A stretch of DNA of 50,147 nt from Pelosinus fermentans. GTDB taxonomy: Bacteria; Bacillota; Negativicutes; DSM-13327. Both the position numbers and the translations under genes were made by a program. The stretch's first letter is position 1. Every line of letters starts with the position of its first letter. The DNA lies in assembly GCA_002434245.1 (NCBI GenBank), contig DJJR01000052.1, forward strand, positions 1 to 50,147, given 5' to 3'. Below the pieces are notes generated by a model. The model was not told the origin of the DNA. It did no database searches and saw nothing but the letters and a program-made list of their open reading frames with translations. This document shows, piece by piece, positions 34,371 through 44,253 of this stretch.

Positions 34371-36011
34371 TTAAATAGCAAATACAATGTCATTCTTGCA
34401 TAAAAGTACCCCGTCAGCCTTCTGAACTGACGGGGTATCTTCTATGTAGGAGTAAATTTTCTCATCAAATGCCATTTGTATCTTCCCTATTATCTTTTCC
34501 GGTGTTAGTTGAATCTCTTGAATTGCCATGCGCAGCAAAGTTTTACTCTGCTCAAAGGAAGATGTGCTAATCACCTCATAAAGCCTCTCTACTAAGAACT
34601 TTGTTTGTTCATAGGATACTTCTTGAGAATTGGCATCCCCTAAAACATAAGAAATTTCTGCTTTTCTGACATGTAAGGCATCTTCATTGGCTGTCAGTTC
34701 TTCCATACGCATGGATAATGTATTCCTATCAATCACATCTGCTTCATAGACATCCATGATCTTACGCTTTTTTTCTACTAATTGTTGCAAGTTAACTGCA
34801 ATTGATTTTAATTCTTGTTCAAGCGGTCCTACTCCCTCTAGCTTCTTTCGGTTAATCTGGGCGACGATATCTTTTAATATCGTTGGTTTCGTCAGTACTT
34901 CTCTCATTCGATCTAAGACATACTGCTCCGCATAATCCGCCTTTACTGAATTGGCATGGCAGACAGCACTTCCTTTGGTACGAAACTGACCGCAGGAGTA
35001 ATATCGTCTAATCACCTTTGTACCATCTCGTAGCCTGCTAACAGTTCGCGAAGCGACCATGGGAGAATTACATTGGGGACACCGTATGAGACCCGTCAAT
35101 AGGTTTTTACTGTCATGTACCCTGGGATTCACTTTTGACTTCTGCTGAAACAAGGTCTGGACCTTATCCCATATTTCTTGGCTAATGATGGCTTCGTGCT
35201 TACCTTCCGTCAAGATGGGGTTCGCATTTTTACCTTTGCGTCGTTTCTCATTCCATCCTTCAAAACGGTTATAACGGACGATTCCTGCATAGACAGGATT
35301 GATAATGATTTCTCTAATGGAATCACAACTGAAAGAATTGCCTCTCTTCGTTTTATGTCCCTCATGATTGAGTAGATTGGCAATAGCTCGAAACCCCTTT
35401 CCAGATGCATAGAGAGTAAAGATCTTCCGAATAATCAAGGCTTCTTCCTCCACCACAACAAGCTTTGTCTTGCGATTCTTGCGATCACTGCCTGGTAGTT
35501 CTTCACTTTTATATCCTAAAGAGCTTCCGCCATTGTGTAAGCCCATTCTAGCCCGTTGTTTTAGTCCCATCTTAACGTTTTCTACAATGGTATTGCGCTC
35601 TAGCTCCCCAACAGCACCCATCATCTGCAAAGCGAATCTCCCCATAGGAGTTTCCGTCTCAAAGTTTTCCGAATAGGAACGAAAGTACACGTTATTGCGA
35701 TTGAGTTGCTCTACGATTTCTAGTAAATCTCTGGTCTTACGGGATAATCGATTAATTTTCCAAACAAGCACCTCATCAAAAGCTTTATTCTCAGCATCTC
35801 GTAAAAGGCGTTTTAATTCATGCCTTTTTGTCATTTCCTTACCACTTATGCCTCGATCGACATATTCACCAACGATGACCTTGCCATATTGCTGACAGTA
35901 CTGCCGCAAGGTATCAAGCTGGCCGTCGATGGAATATCCATGCTCAGCCTGTTCTTCCGTTGATACACGAGCGTAAATCGCTACCTTTGCCCCTCTTTTT
36001 TGCTCTTTCAT
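34371..36011 (-). CDS. Large serine recombinase (second of a tandem pair)
   Basis: 546 aa. The N-terminal resolvase domain has the catalytic ARVST motif (S17) and downstream resolvase motifs (YVDRGISGKE, LVWKINRLSR). The recombinase domain begins near 160 (GSSLGYKSEE), a zinc-ribbon part carries CPQCNSPM and a late YYSCG/CH pair, and a long coiled coil follows (about 395-480). Known members catalyse integration and excision of mobile elements. It lies 94 bases after the other recombinase and shares their minus-strand direction. The 3' end carries a terminator-like hairpin within the coding region. Confidence 0.95.
   Translation of the reverse strand: MKEQKRGAKVAIYARVSTEEQAEHGYSIDGQLDTLRQYCQQYGKVIVGEYVDRGISGKEMTKRHELKRLLRDAENKAFDEVLVWKINRLSRKTRDLLEIVEQLNRNNVYFRSYSENFETETPMGRFALQMMGAVGELERNTIVENVKMGLKQRARMGLHNGGSSLGYKSEELPGSDRKNRKTKLVVVEEEALIIRKIFTLYASGKGFRAIANLLNHEGHKTKRGNSFSCDSIREIIINPVYAGIVRYNRFEGWNEKRRKGKNANPILTEGKHEAIISQEIWDKVQTLFQQKSKVNPRVHDSKNLLTGLIRCPQCNSPMVASRTVSRLRDGTKVIRRYYSCGQFRTKGSAVCHANSVKADYAEQYVLDRMREVLTKPTILKDIVAQINRKKLEGVGPLEQELKSIAVNLQQLVEKKRKIMDVYEADVIDRNTLSMRMEELTANEDALHVRKAEISYVLGDANSQEVSYEQTKFLVERLYEVISTSSFEQSKTLLRMAIQEIQLTPEKIIGKIQMAFDEKIYSYIEDTPSVQKADGVLLCKNDIVFAI
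34408..34437 (-). terminator. Terminator-like hairpin inside the recombinase 3' end
   Basis: TACCCCGTCAG (34408-34418) pairs perfectly with CTGACGGGGTA (34427-34437), 11 bp, and is followed on the minus strand by CTTTTATG. It covers the codons for the last 25-35 amino acids of the 546-aa recombinase, so some of that C-terminus may be read-through past an older gene end. Confidence 0.45.
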
Positions 36012-36043
36012 CTTCGGTCACCACCTTTCTACTTCTTTAATAG

Positions 36044-36080
36044 AGGGCTTTTAGGGCGAAATGTCCGCCCGTAAAGCCCT
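36044..36080. repeat. GC-rich hairpin between the two recombinases
   Basis: A 13-bp stem with a two-base internal mismatch (AGGGCTTTTAGGGCG with CGCCCGTAAAGCCCT) and a 7-base loop in the 94-base gap between recombinase genes. No T-run follows, so it may attenuate or process the shared transcript rather than end it. Confidence 0.45.
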
Positions 36081-36104
36081 GCAACCTTACTCTACCACCT
36101 ATCA

Positions 36105-37637
36105 TTATTCAGCCTTTTTAAGAGGCAAACGTAACAGCCTCTCTTCCTCACCTTCTGTAGATGGCAGAGGTACTTTCAGTTCTAACTCTGCCACTTGACG
36201 ATGATCATTCACATAAATTTTTGTCACCAAAGCACGAATCAATGCCTTTTGCTTCTCGGCAGATGCTTTTCGTAACAGGAAACGAAGCTGATGAAACGTT
36301 GCCTTTATTTCTTCTACAGCCCACTCCACCTGATGCTCTGCGCTTTGGACCTTTTCCATGCTTGCTGCTAATTCTTGCTTTTCTATCTTTAATGCTTGTG
36401 CTTCTAGCAGAAAAGCATCCCTACTTAAAACACCATTTTCGTAATAAACGAGAATTTGCTTTTGCTGTTTTGTAATTGCTGTAAGCCTATCCTGAATCAT
36501 TTTACGTTCTGCTTCTTGAGGCAGGTCCATCCCGTTCTGGCTTTGCTTAATTGCTTCTGTGACCTTATAAATCCAAAAAGGACTCGTTAGAATTTCATGT
36601 AGCCATTCCAGTACCTTTTCTTCTGCATCACCCGCTCTAACGCTATTGGCATGACAAGCGGTTTTGCCTTTATTTAAATAGGCACCGCAGGCATAGTAAT
36701 AGTTCATGCGAAAGGTTCCATCTTTACGCTTGGATGTAACATGAATCGGGAGCATACCATTGCCACACTCTGGACAGCGCAGGATACCGGATAAGAGATA
36801 GTCATGGTCAATTTCTTTCTTTACAGCTTTAGACTTTATAGCATGACGTTTTTGTACTTGTTCCCATAGCTCCTGACTAATAATGGGCTCATGAATACCT
36901 TCCACTAATTTGCCCTTACATTTCACTTTACCAATATAAATAGGATTTAACAGAATGGTTCGAATCGCTTTAATACTGAATGCTTTCCCCATTTTCCCTG
37001 TCAATTCCTTATCATTTAGGCTATTCACAATTGCTTTATAGCCCTTACCACTAGCGTAGAGAAAGAAAATACTTTGAACGATTTCTGCTTCCCCCAAAGC
37101 AATTACTAGCTTATTACCACCTCGGGGATCCTCCTCATCAGGTATACGTTGATACCCTAACATTAACTCTCCATTATAGCGTCCTGCTTCTGCCCTCTTG
37201 TTAATACCAAGACGAGAAGATTCCATCCAGGACTCCCGCTGCATCTGAGCAACCGCCCCCATCATGGTCAGCGAAAACTGACCAATGGGAGTTGCGGCAT
37301 CAAATTTTTCAGTCATGCTACGAAATTCGATATTAAGTTTTCTAAGTTCCTCGATTACTGTTAGAAAATAGGATAGTTTACGGCTAATGCGACTTACTGT
37401 CCACACTAACACTTCACCGAAGCAGCCGTTCTTGGCATCTCTCATGAGTGCAGTAAATGCTTTGCGGTCTTCCCTAATTCCTGAAACACCTGCATCGGTA
37501 TAAACCTGATAGATGAACTTTCCTCGTCGTTTTACATCTTCTCGGAGGGTTACTTCCTGGGCTTCTAGACTATATCCTTCTACTTGTTCTTGGGTACTCA
37601 CCCGTAAATACAGGGCCACCTGATTGGCTGCATGCAT
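36105..37637 (-). CDS. Large serine recombinase (first of a tandem pair)
   Basis: 510 aa. Catalytic YLRVST motif with S14, then resolvase motifs (VSGIREDRKAF, LVWTVSRISR, GAVAQMQRESWMES), a recombinase domain from about 165 (GYQRIP), a zinc-ribbon CPECGNGM with a later YYACG/CH pair, and a coiled coil (about 375-460). Clearly diverged from its 546-aa neighbour: related in plan but not a recent duplicate. Two different large serine recombinases side by side is the ccrA/ccrB arrangement of SCC elements, though tandem recombinases also occur on other Firmicute elements. It begins 14 bases after the 62-aa gene. Confidence 0.95.
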   Translation of the reverse strand: MHAANQVALYLRVSTQEQVEGYSLEAQEVTLREDVKRRGKFIYQVYTDAGVSGIREDRKAFTALMRDAKNGCFGEVLVWTVSRISRKLSYFLTVIEELRKLNIEFRSMTEKFDAATPIGQFSLTMMGAVAQMQRESWMESSRLGINKRAEAGRYNGELMLGYQRIPDEEDPRGGNKLVIALGEAEIVQSIFFLYASGKGYKAIVNSLNDKELTGKMGKAFSIKAIRTILLNPIYIGKVKCKGKLVEGIHEPIISQELWEQVQKRHAIKSKAVKKEIDHDYLLSGILRCPECGNGMLPIHVTSKRKDGTFRMNYYYACGAYLNKGKTACHANSVRAGDAEEKVLEWLHEILTSPFWIYKVTEAIKQSQNGMDLPQEAERKMIQDRLTAITKQQKQILVYYENGVLSRDAFLLEAQALKIEKQELAASMEKVQSAEHQVEWAVEEIKATFHQLRFLLRKASAEKQKALIRALVTKIYVNDHRQVAELELKVPLPSTEGEEERLLRLPLKKAE

Positions 37638-37651
37638 GTTCGATTACTCCG

Positions 37652-37840
37652 TCAAGCAGCCGTTTTTTCTGGATCATTTTTGGCTACTTGTCCCTCTACT
37701 CCCTCAACATTAACATCAGTAGCAACCGTAGCATTATCTTTATCTTGACTATCTGTTTCTTTCAAATACTCGACCACTATATCTGCCACAATGGCAATAA
37801 CCATTTCATAGGCATACTGCATTTCGTGATTTTCTTCCAT
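37652..37840 (-). CDS. Small acidic protein encoded with the recombinases
   Basis: 62 aa; ATG with GGAGG nine bases upstream. The N-terminal half is a hydrophobic helix (YEMVIAIVADIVVEYLKE), and the second half is polar and acidic. Not recognised. Its position, 14 bases before the first recombinase and 60 bases after radC, suggests a small partner, perhaps a recombination directionality factor (speculative), within the mobility operon. Confidence 0.7.
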   Translation of the reverse strand: MEENHEMQYAYEMVIAIVADIVVEYLKETDSQDKDNATVATDVNVEGVEGQVAKNDPEKTAA

Positions 37841-37901
37841 GAAATATTACCTCCTGCAACGATTTGTTCTTTAATAAAGTTAAAATAATCATGTAATTTC
37901 T

Positions 37902-38513
37902 CTATATGATTCCTTTTTCTTTTAAGCTCACATACCGTCCCCGACCAATAATCATATGATCTAATAAGGGAATATCTAGTATCTTACCAGCCTCTATCAT
38001 CTTCTTGGTTAGCGCTATATCTTCCGAGCTAGGCATTGGATCACCAGAAGGATGATTATGTACGATGATAATGGATGCTGCCCTAAGTCTGACGGCTCTA
38101 CAAAATATTTCCCTGGGGCCAACAACTGCAGTATGAAGTGTTCCCTGTACAACAGTTTCTTCTGCCATAATGCCATTCTTAGTAGTAAGATAGAGTACTC
38201 GGATTTGCTCTTGGCCTAAGTGCTGCATCTCTTGCATTCGATCAAAGGCATCTTGGGGTGTACGTATGATAGGTGGTAAATTGGAATTGGCTTTATATAA
38301 CCTCTTAGCTAATTCACAGATATATTGGAGTTGCTTGGCTTTGATAGGTCCGATTCCACGTAGGAGCTGAAATTCACCAGGATAGGCACTTAGTAGGATT
38401 TTTTGCACTGTGCCATACTCCGCAACCAATTCTTTCACCAAGACAGAAGGCAGAAAGGCAGTTAATAGCTCTTCATCGGGCACTTGGGAGAGGCATGTTC
38501 GATTTAACAACAT
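37902..38513 (-). CDS. radC: RadC-family (JAB1/MPN) protein, mobile-element type
   Basis: 203 aa. An N-terminal helix-hairpin-helix part (LLRGIGPIKAKQL, about 50-62) is followed by the MPN/JAMM metalloprotease-like domain with HNHPSGDPMPSSED (about 150-163) and ending LLDHMIIG. The usual RadC opening of about 30 residues is shortened, as in many plasmid and phage copies. The ATG follows GGGAGG. RadC's biochemical role is unclear; mobile-element copies often accompany replication genes. Located between the primase group and the recombinases. Confidence 0.9.
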   Translation of the reverse strand: MLLNRTCLSQVPDEELLTAFLPSVLVKELVAEYGTVQKILLSAYPGEFQLLRGIGPIKAKQLQYICELAKRLYKANSNLPPIIRTPQDAFDRMQEMQHLGQEQIRVLYLTTKNGIMAEETVVQGTLHTAVVGPREIFCRAVRLRAASIIIVHNHPSGDPMPSSEDIALTKKMIEAGKILDIPLLDHMIIGRGRYVSLKEKGII

Positions 38514-38615
38514 CTACCATGCCTCCCACTTCTCCCTAGGGTCTTTTCCTGTTTGCAAAGAATGAATGAAATACCATGATTGCTAGTCATCTTCATATTA
38601 TTCCCTCCCCAAATC

Positions 38616-38643
38616 CGAACTGGCACAGTATATCGCCAGTTCG
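38616..38643. terminator. Hairpin upstream of radC
   Basis: A 9-bp perfect stem (CGAACTGGC with GCCAGTTCG) and a 10-base loop between the 178-aa gene and radC. No clear T-run; possible terminator of the 178-aa gene transcript or an RNA-processing signal. Confidence 0.4.
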
Positions 38644-38726
38644 ATATCTCAGGGTTATAATATCTAGTTAAAACTTGATTTGTTACTTATTTAAACGCAG
38701 TAGAACTTTACCCTAATTCTCATTCA

Positions 38727-39263
38727 TTAATGCCATCGATACGTATCTTTAAAGCCTAAAAGATACTTCTCATTTTGCTGAGTTGTAACTTCCAAATAAA
38801 CACGAGAATATCCTAATACTTTACACATAGTATAGAAATCCATAATCCCTCTGACATCTTCTACAATTGGCGTTTCTTCAAATTCCCATCGTAGTATATC
38901 ATCAGAAAGGCTAGTCACATCTGCTACTTTACATTTACCACTACCTAATTTACTCAAACCCTCACTAAAAGCTCGAACTTCGTCATCATCATTTGGATCA
39001 CTATCTATATCTAAAATAGCACTGATAAAGCCACCATTGGTATTAATTCTTTCTTCCATAATAAATTTTTCATGGGCAGCATAACAAATTTCCTCTAATT
39101 CCACGTTGGAGGGCTCTTCCCCTGAAGCCACATCCCGTGCATCACCGTGCAACATGCTTTGCGCTATCAAATCATAACCTCCATCAAACTTTTCGAATGA
39201 AAACCGATCCACATAATATTTTGCAGCTAGGTCTATATATTTATTTCTCATCACATTTTCCAT
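38727..39263 (-). CDS. Hypothetical acidic protein
   Basis: 178 aa, not recognised. Strongly acidic (repeated Asp/Glu, including DSDPNDDDEVRAF) and mostly helical. No signal or membrane segment. The ATG follows AGGAGG. It sits between the 104-aa gene and radC, in the replication/mobility cluster. Acidic small proteins on mobile elements can act as DNA mimics or anti-defence factors, but nothing in the sequence proves this. Confidence 0.6.
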   Translation of the reverse strand: MENVMRNKYIDLAAKYYVDRFSFEKFDGGYDLIAQSMLHGDARDVASGEEPSNVELEEICYAAHEKFIMEERINTNGGFISAILDIDSDPNDDDEVRAFSEGLSKLGSGKCKVADVTSLSDDILRWEFEETPIVEDVRGIMDFYTMCKVLGYSRVYLEVTTQQNEKYLLGFKDTYRWH

Positions 39264-39349
39264 TTTATTTGCCTCCTAAATTTTTGTTTTTTATGACTTT
39301 TCATTAATTATAATAGTAACGCCAGTAACAAGAGTATCAATCTTAATAC

Positions 39350-39664
39350 TTACCCTACACCGCCAAAGGATTCCATACTATATATCTCAACGACCCTGTC
39401 TTGGAAACCTATTTTCTTATACTCAAGACCCAGAACGCATTCTCTGCCTACACATTGACTTAGTGCACTCGAAACCTTACCCGATACTCCAAGTAAATCT
39501 AACAGGTTATAAATACGCCACCCACTAATGGATTCACAAATTTGTCGACTGGTTCCATTTATTTGAAAAGTAATCTCTGCTAGATGCCAATCCTTTTTAC
39601 CGCCATATCTACTCATTACTACTTTAGCCTGAACTATTTTTGCCCGAAAATGTCCGTAGGACAT
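39350..39664 (-). CDS. Hypothetical basic protein
   Basis: 104 aa, not recognised; beta-rich N-terminal part with basic residues (FRAKIVQAKVVMSRYGGKKD), which would suit nucleic-acid binding. The ATG has a GGGGGG-type site. It lies 37 bases after the primase gene and is probably cotranscribed, so it may assist replication (for example by DNA binding; inference). Confidence 0.6.
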   Translation of the reverse strand: MSYGHFRAKIVQAKVVMSRYGGKKDWHLAEITFQINGTSRQICESISGWRIYNLLDLLGVSGKVSSALSQCVGRECVLGLEYKKIGFQDRVVEIYSMESFGGVG

Positions 39665-39701
39665 CCTAACCCCCCCCTTCCAGTCACTGTCGTTACTGTT
39701 G

Positions 39702-42080
39702 CTACCCTACCATATCAAGATCAGCTACTTCTTCTGGTTCCAATACTTCTGGTGAATCCAAAATGAAAGAAATGCCTGATATATAACGCTTTCCATTGCT
39801 CATTCCTACATCATAAGGAATACGGCAATCCTTTAGCACTTGTTTGAACCTTTCTGTTAGTTTCCGCTTACCGATATCCGCTGATCCCTTGTGGCCATTT
39901 TTAAAGCACCAGGAGCGAAACGCATCGTGTAATACATCGTTTTTTATCGTTTGATGGGCAGGAGCCCTTTGAATCGATTCACTCACAAATTCAAAAACAG
40001 GATCAATTGCTTTACGATACTCAATTAATACATCTTTGGTTTTCTGTGGCTCTGTAAAATTATAGTTATTATTTCGTAGCCGTTTTAGGCCTTCTAAGGC
40101 AAAGTTAAGGATACCTGGTAATTCTGTCTTAATTTTCTCAAACAGCCCTTTATCCGCCTTTTCTCCGATAAATTCACGTTCAAAAGGAATGATTAATAAT
40201 CGTCTAAAAAAACCTTGTGATAAATCGGCTGAATAAAACAAATTATTTAAAGCGAATACCAATTTACAAATGGGTTGGAATGAGAAGGATGGGCCTCTTT
40301 TAATTTCTGCATCGATCATATCTGAACTGATAATGGCCTTAAAAAACTGTGTATTTAATCCGCATTTTCCCAGTTCATTCTCAGTTGCTAAGTTAATAAT
40401 TTTTCCAACTAGCGATGCCCTCTTAAAAGGATTTTCAAGATCTTTTAACGGAACTGTGGCTACATTCTCCTTGCCGCACAATTCCATCAATACATTGCAA
40501 AGAATTGATTTCCCATTGGCTCCGTTTCCATATAACACTAACGCCTTTGCTGCCTGAGTGTCAGCAGTAGTTGCGTATCCCATAAATTCACCAATTGCAT
40601 TAATACACTCCTGGTCTTCACCAAATATATCATTAAGAAACTTCTTAAAAATTGGACATTGGGCCTTTGGATCATATGTAATGGGTACTCTAATGGTTAA
40701 ATAGCAATCTTTACGGTGGGCTTCCAACTCAAAGGTGGTTAGATTTAGTAGACCATTAGTCAAATTAATATAACCCCGCTCAGAATTCAGTTCTGAAACA
40801 TATGTGGCTTCTCTTTTTAAAGCAGCCAAATACCCAGCTTCCAGACTGCTTGTCCATTCATCAGGCACATGTTGATGCAATTTATCCCGCAGTATACGAG
40901 ATAATGCATTTTGTTCAGCTAACTTATATACCCCATTTTCATAAAAATAGAACTGCTCTCCAGATGAGTAATATATCAAATCAAACTGCGTTAATAGATA
41001 ACGTGCATATATGTTATTATTTATAAATTCTAATTTCCCCGTTTTTGGACTAAAGGACAAGCCTATATCTTCTAGCGCCTCAGATGCCTTATCTGTCTTT
41101 TGCTGTCCCCTATAACGGACTATATGCGTACCAGGAGAATTCGTGATCATGTTATTGTTGAGATTAATTGCGCCCTTAAAGCACTTTCTAATAGCATCTT
41201 CTTGGCACCCCATTGTTAAGCATCGTACCATACCTCGCTGAACCTCAGCCTTAGTCAACTGTGAAACTCGTTCTTCACTTCTAGAATTATGTTTAGTACT
41301 GGCAGATGAAAAACGATGCGCCGTTTTTTGACATTTAGCAGCTACTAGGCAAGCGCACCACCGAAACCAAGTTTCTTCATCAAGTCCTTCTGCTTGTTGT
41401 ATTTTCCACCCCTCAGCAAAGCGTGCACATTTAGATTGAAGGAAATTAATAGCCTTACTACCAATGGCTTCCTCCTTTTGAGGAAAATTGCAATTTTCTT
41501 GACCGCTTGCTCTAGTAACTTCTTGAAGAATCCATTTAGGAACTGGTGTAGGATCAAGATCCCATGGCGCTTGTCCGTCTTTCCACTCATACGTCACGCC
41601 CGTGTAGTGGATAGATGGAGGCATGACAATCATTTGTCCATCACCCATGAGAGCGCATTCGGAATGCGCGCGCTCTCTATCTGTACGAGTGACTTTTTTA
41701 GCTATGATACCTTCGGGCAGAGCATATATTAAACGTCTGCCATGACCTGTGATATATTCCCAAGTAGGAGGTAGGTCACCCTGGCTCCAATTAGCTAAAA
41801 TATCCTCGCCACTAACACCATCGATATCTATTGCAACTAAGCCTGTTCTAGACCCCAGTACCATACCTATATTAGCCTTAGGAAATTTCCTCCACCATAA
41901 ATCAATTTTTGAAAAATTAGTTACATCCTGGTTTGGCCACCCAGCAATGAGCGGTGCTTTGCCTGGAGCCTTACATTTTTGTCTATGCTCCTGATTCATA
42001 TCTTCATGGTTGTGCGAACATACTGGTATAATGGATAAACCTCTTTTAGCGTACTTTTTTGCGTATTCTTTGATTCTCAT
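39702..42080 (-). CDS. P4-type primase-helicase (PrimPol/D5 + SF3 helicase)
   Basis: 792 aa from the ATG after AAAGGAGG. N-terminal bifunctional primase-polymerase domain: RGLSIIPVC opening, APLIAGWPNQ, and the catalytic VAIDIDG motif (near 85). A D5-type linker spans about 290-450. The SF3 helicase domain has Walker A YGNGANGKS (about 515), the Walker B-like INLATENE, motif C LVFALNN, and the arginine-finger region FFRRLLIIPF (about 650). Such proteins initiate and unwind replication of phage/plasmid-type elements (P4 family, D5 family). A matching origin was not found, but the noncoding gaps 42600-42850 and 43530-44250 are the best places to look. Confidence 0.93.
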   Translation of the reverse strand: MRIKEYAKKYAKRGLSIIPVCSHNHEDMNQEHRQKCKAPGKAPLIAGWPNQDVTNFSKIDLWWRKFPKANIGMVLGSRTGLVAIDIDGVSGEDILANWSQGDLPPTWEYITGHGRRLIYALPEGIIAKKVTRTDRERAHSECALMGDGQMIVMPPSIHYTGVTYEWKDGQAPWDLDPTPVPKWILQEVTRASGQENCNFPQKEEAIGSKAINFLQSKCARFAEGWKIQQAEGLDEETWFRWCACLVAAKCQKTAHRFSSASTKHNSRSEERVSQLTKAEVQRGMVRCLTMGCQEDAIRKCFKGAINLNNNMITNSPGTHIVRYRGQQKTDKASEALEDIGLSFSPKTGKLEFINNNIYARYLLTQFDLIYYSSGEQFYFYENGVYKLAEQNALSRILRDKLHQHVPDEWTSSLEAGYLAALKREATYVSELNSERGYINLTNGLLNLTTFELEAHRKDCYLTIRVPITYDPKAQCPIFKKFLNDIFGEDQECINAIGEFMGYATTADTQAAKALVLYGNGANGKSILCNVLMELCGKENVATVPLKDLENPFKRASLVGKIINLATENELGKCGLNTQFFKAIISSDMIDAEIKRGPSFSFQPICKLVFALNNLFYSADLSQGFFRRLLIIPFEREFIGEKADKGLFEKIKTELPGILNFALEGLKRLRNNNYNFTEPQKTKDVLIEYRKAIDPVFEFVSESIQRAPAHQTIKNDVLHDAFRSWCFKNGHKGSADIGKRKLTERFKQVLKDCRIPYDVGMSNGKRYISGISFILDSPEVLEPEEVADLDMVG

Positions 42081-42188
42081 GATATTATCCTCCTTTATTT
42101 TTTTGAAGGCAGCAGTAATCACGATACCACCTCCGAGCTATTTTAACTTTCATATGCCTCTAGATATAGAAGTAGCAGATATTACTTA

Positions 42189-42590
42189 TTAATGGATTCC
42201 CGATTCTTCTATATAGTTTTCTAGCAGAACTATCTCTTTCTCATCCCAGATTGCAAACTCGCGAGTTATTCCTCTTTTAATACATTCAGTAAACACCGTG
42301 ACAGAACTTCCAAGGCATCGATGATATGGAGTTAGCCATTTCTTCAGTCCAATTAGCGATTTTATTTGTATTGGCTTAGCAATTTTCAACAAATATATTT
42401 TCTCTCCATCTTTTTCTGCACTCCCCCAATTGCTTATTTCTCCACATCTTTTAATTAATTCAATTACTTCTTTTCCTTTTTCTGGAGATTGGTTTTCAAA
42501 AATTAATTTTAAATGGGTAATTTTAACTGCCTCATTCATAAGCTTTGGCTTAAAATTGGCATCTTCAATAATTTGTACTAAAAAATTCAT
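42189..42590 (-). CDS. Hypothetical protein
   Basis: 133 aa from the ATG after AGGTG; three codons shorter than the longest frame. Not recognised. Mixed helix/strand with no membrane segment; charged C-terminus. It lies 109 bases upstream of the primase and probably starts the primase transcript. Confidence 0.55.
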   Translation of the reverse strand: MNFLVQIIEDANFKPKLMNEAVKITHLKLIFENQSPEKGKEVIELIKRCGEISNWGSAEKDGEKIYLLKIAKPIQIKSLIGLKKWLTPYHRCLGSSVTVFTECIKRGITREFAIWDEKEIVLLENYIEESGIH

Positions 42591-42750
42591 ATTCAACACC
42601 TCATATAAATAATTTTTTCAACATTCAAAAGAGCATCTTTAGTGATTACTTTTAGAACACCCCCTCAGTAATTAAGTTTATTTGAATCTACCAGAGACTT
42701 TGGTCGGTTGCTTGCTCACCCCCTGCAATTAACTTGTCTTCATTATAAAT

Positions 42751-42805
42751 AATAAAAAAAAACAACCAAGTACAACAACACCGCTTAGTGATGTACTTGA
42801 TTGTT
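42751..42805 (-). terminator. Terminator of the 224-aa gene
   Basis: Imperfect inverted repeat AACAAccAAGTAC (42761-42773) with GTACTTgaTTGTT (42793-42805), a 19-base loop, followed on the minus strand by nine Ts. It separates the 224-aa gene from the primase unit. Confidence 0.75.
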
Positions 42806-42854
42806 CTCATAATAATATGATATAATGTTTATTTTTCTTTATATGCTAATCAAT

Positions 42855-43529
42855 CTATTCAGTCTTTTTACTCTTTAGCCTTAACTTATGATCATTGCTT
42901 GTTTCTATGATTGCATTAAGCTTTTGTTTATTAATCTGCCATATTTCCAATCTCCAATCGCCAGTAAAGCCAGATTGGTCTCTATCTATTATATCGTTCA
43001 AATATTCCTTTATTAATTCCATTTTCTTGTCTGGATCAGTTACAAATAAAGATAGGAATGTCATATCATTATAAACTTGCTCTACTATTTTATTCACATT
43101 ATCTTTAAATTCCTGAGATTCATTCTGGAAAGGCTCTTTACTATTTGGTGGCATATCAGCAATAGTGTCTATAAAACTCAACTTCGACCAAATCTCATAT
43201 TCCCCACCACTATCACCATTACGATTCAAATCTAGCTTATTATTATTCATTCCGGTGTAATTATTCATTCCGTCTTCATTTAAATAGAACTTCTTCACGA
43301 TTCTAACTATTATTGGTTTAAATTTTTCAGTAACTATGAAGTTAGGCTCCCCTATAAACTCTTTGATCCTAGCGAGTATTCTCTTAACTTTTTGACAAGC
43401 CGAATCAAACCCCTTATCACATTCGTCAATACCCACACTTTCAATAGCAATGTCCTCTATCGTATACTTATCTTTATTTTTCTCGCGAGCTCCATAGTGC
43501 AATCCCCCCCGCAAACGCTGATGTTCCAT
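42855..43529 (-). CDS. Hypothetical protein nearest the element end
   Basis: 224 aa, not recognised. Charged and helical, with an Asn-rich middle (MNNYTGMNNNKLDLNRN). No signal peptide. The ATG follows AAAGGAG. It is the last gene before the rlmH-side gap of more than 700 bases and has its own terminator, so it is likely an element gene rather than backbone. Function unknown. Confidence 0.6.
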   Translation of the reverse strand: MEHQRLRGGLHYGAREKNKDKYTIEDIAIESVGIDECDKGFDSACQKVKRILARIKEFIGEPNFIVTEKFKPIIVRIVKKFYLNEDGMNNYTGMNNNKLDLNRNGDSGGEYEIWSKLSFIDTIADMPPNSKEPFQNESQEFKDNVNKIVEQVYNDMTFLSLFVTDPDKKMELIKEYLNDIIDRDQSGFTGDWRLEIWQINKQKLNAIIETSNDHKLRLKSKKTE

Positions 43530-44253
43530 TTGATTACTCCTTTCTATTAGCTTGAATTCAATATCTTCTTTTACAAAAGATACACTAGTAAAATATACCT
43601 GTAAACTGATGTATTTTTTGAGATAACTTTTTCATGACTGGCAATTAAGCTACTGTTCGATAGTATAGATTATGATTGAATGCTATTTAATTTGATTGAA
43701 TAAAACTTCGGTCAGTGTAATAAGTTTCTCATTATAAGCAATAACTCGATCCAGTATTTTTGCATCTTTTTTATAAAAACCTTTCAATAAATGCTCTTAT
43801 CGGCCATCTAATCTTTCAATTTGTTATTGGCGTGTCATATCCAGGATGGTTTTTCTTTACTTCATTAAACAAATTTTTCCTCACTCAAATGCAAAAGCGG
43901 GTAAATCCTAAACAGGACATACCCGCTTGAATTAGGCATACAATTACAGCCCTGTACCTTGTTCCCCCATTACTTATCCCTCCCATCATTTATCAGAACA
44001 TGAAATTTACTATATTTTACTAATTACTACTTTTTCTCTTATAATCCTGCTAAATATTGCACTTTCTACGTTACATGAAATAAGCTGTCTATTTTTACAA
44101 TGCTTATCTTGAAAGAAAAAACACTATTTGCTCATAATTAGCAAATAGTGTTTCTAACTTATATTAATTATTATTACCCCTGACATGACTGAATCGACTG
44201 ATGGAGGTGAGGATAGTCCCTCTTTCCGATAGATAGAAGACCATTATTCGCCG
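43530..44253. other. Gene-free end of the element next to rlmH
   Basis: About 720 AT-rich bases without a supported gene. It holds a GC-rich hairpin, AAGCGGGTA (43895-43903) with TACCCGCTT (43920-43928), with an inner TCCT/AGGA pairing and a short TTTT on the minus strand (a weak terminator), and the rlmH terminator at 44112-44153. This is where the element-chromosome junction and possibly a replication origin should lie. Confidence 0.5.
44112..44153 (-). terminator. Terminator of the walJ-htrA-rlmH operon
   Basis: A 14-bp perfect stem (AAACACTATTTGCT at 44119-44132 with 44140-44153) and a 7-base loop, followed on the minus strand by TTTTTTCTTTC. It ends the three-gene backbone operon about 100 bases after rlmH. 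Confidence 0.9.
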
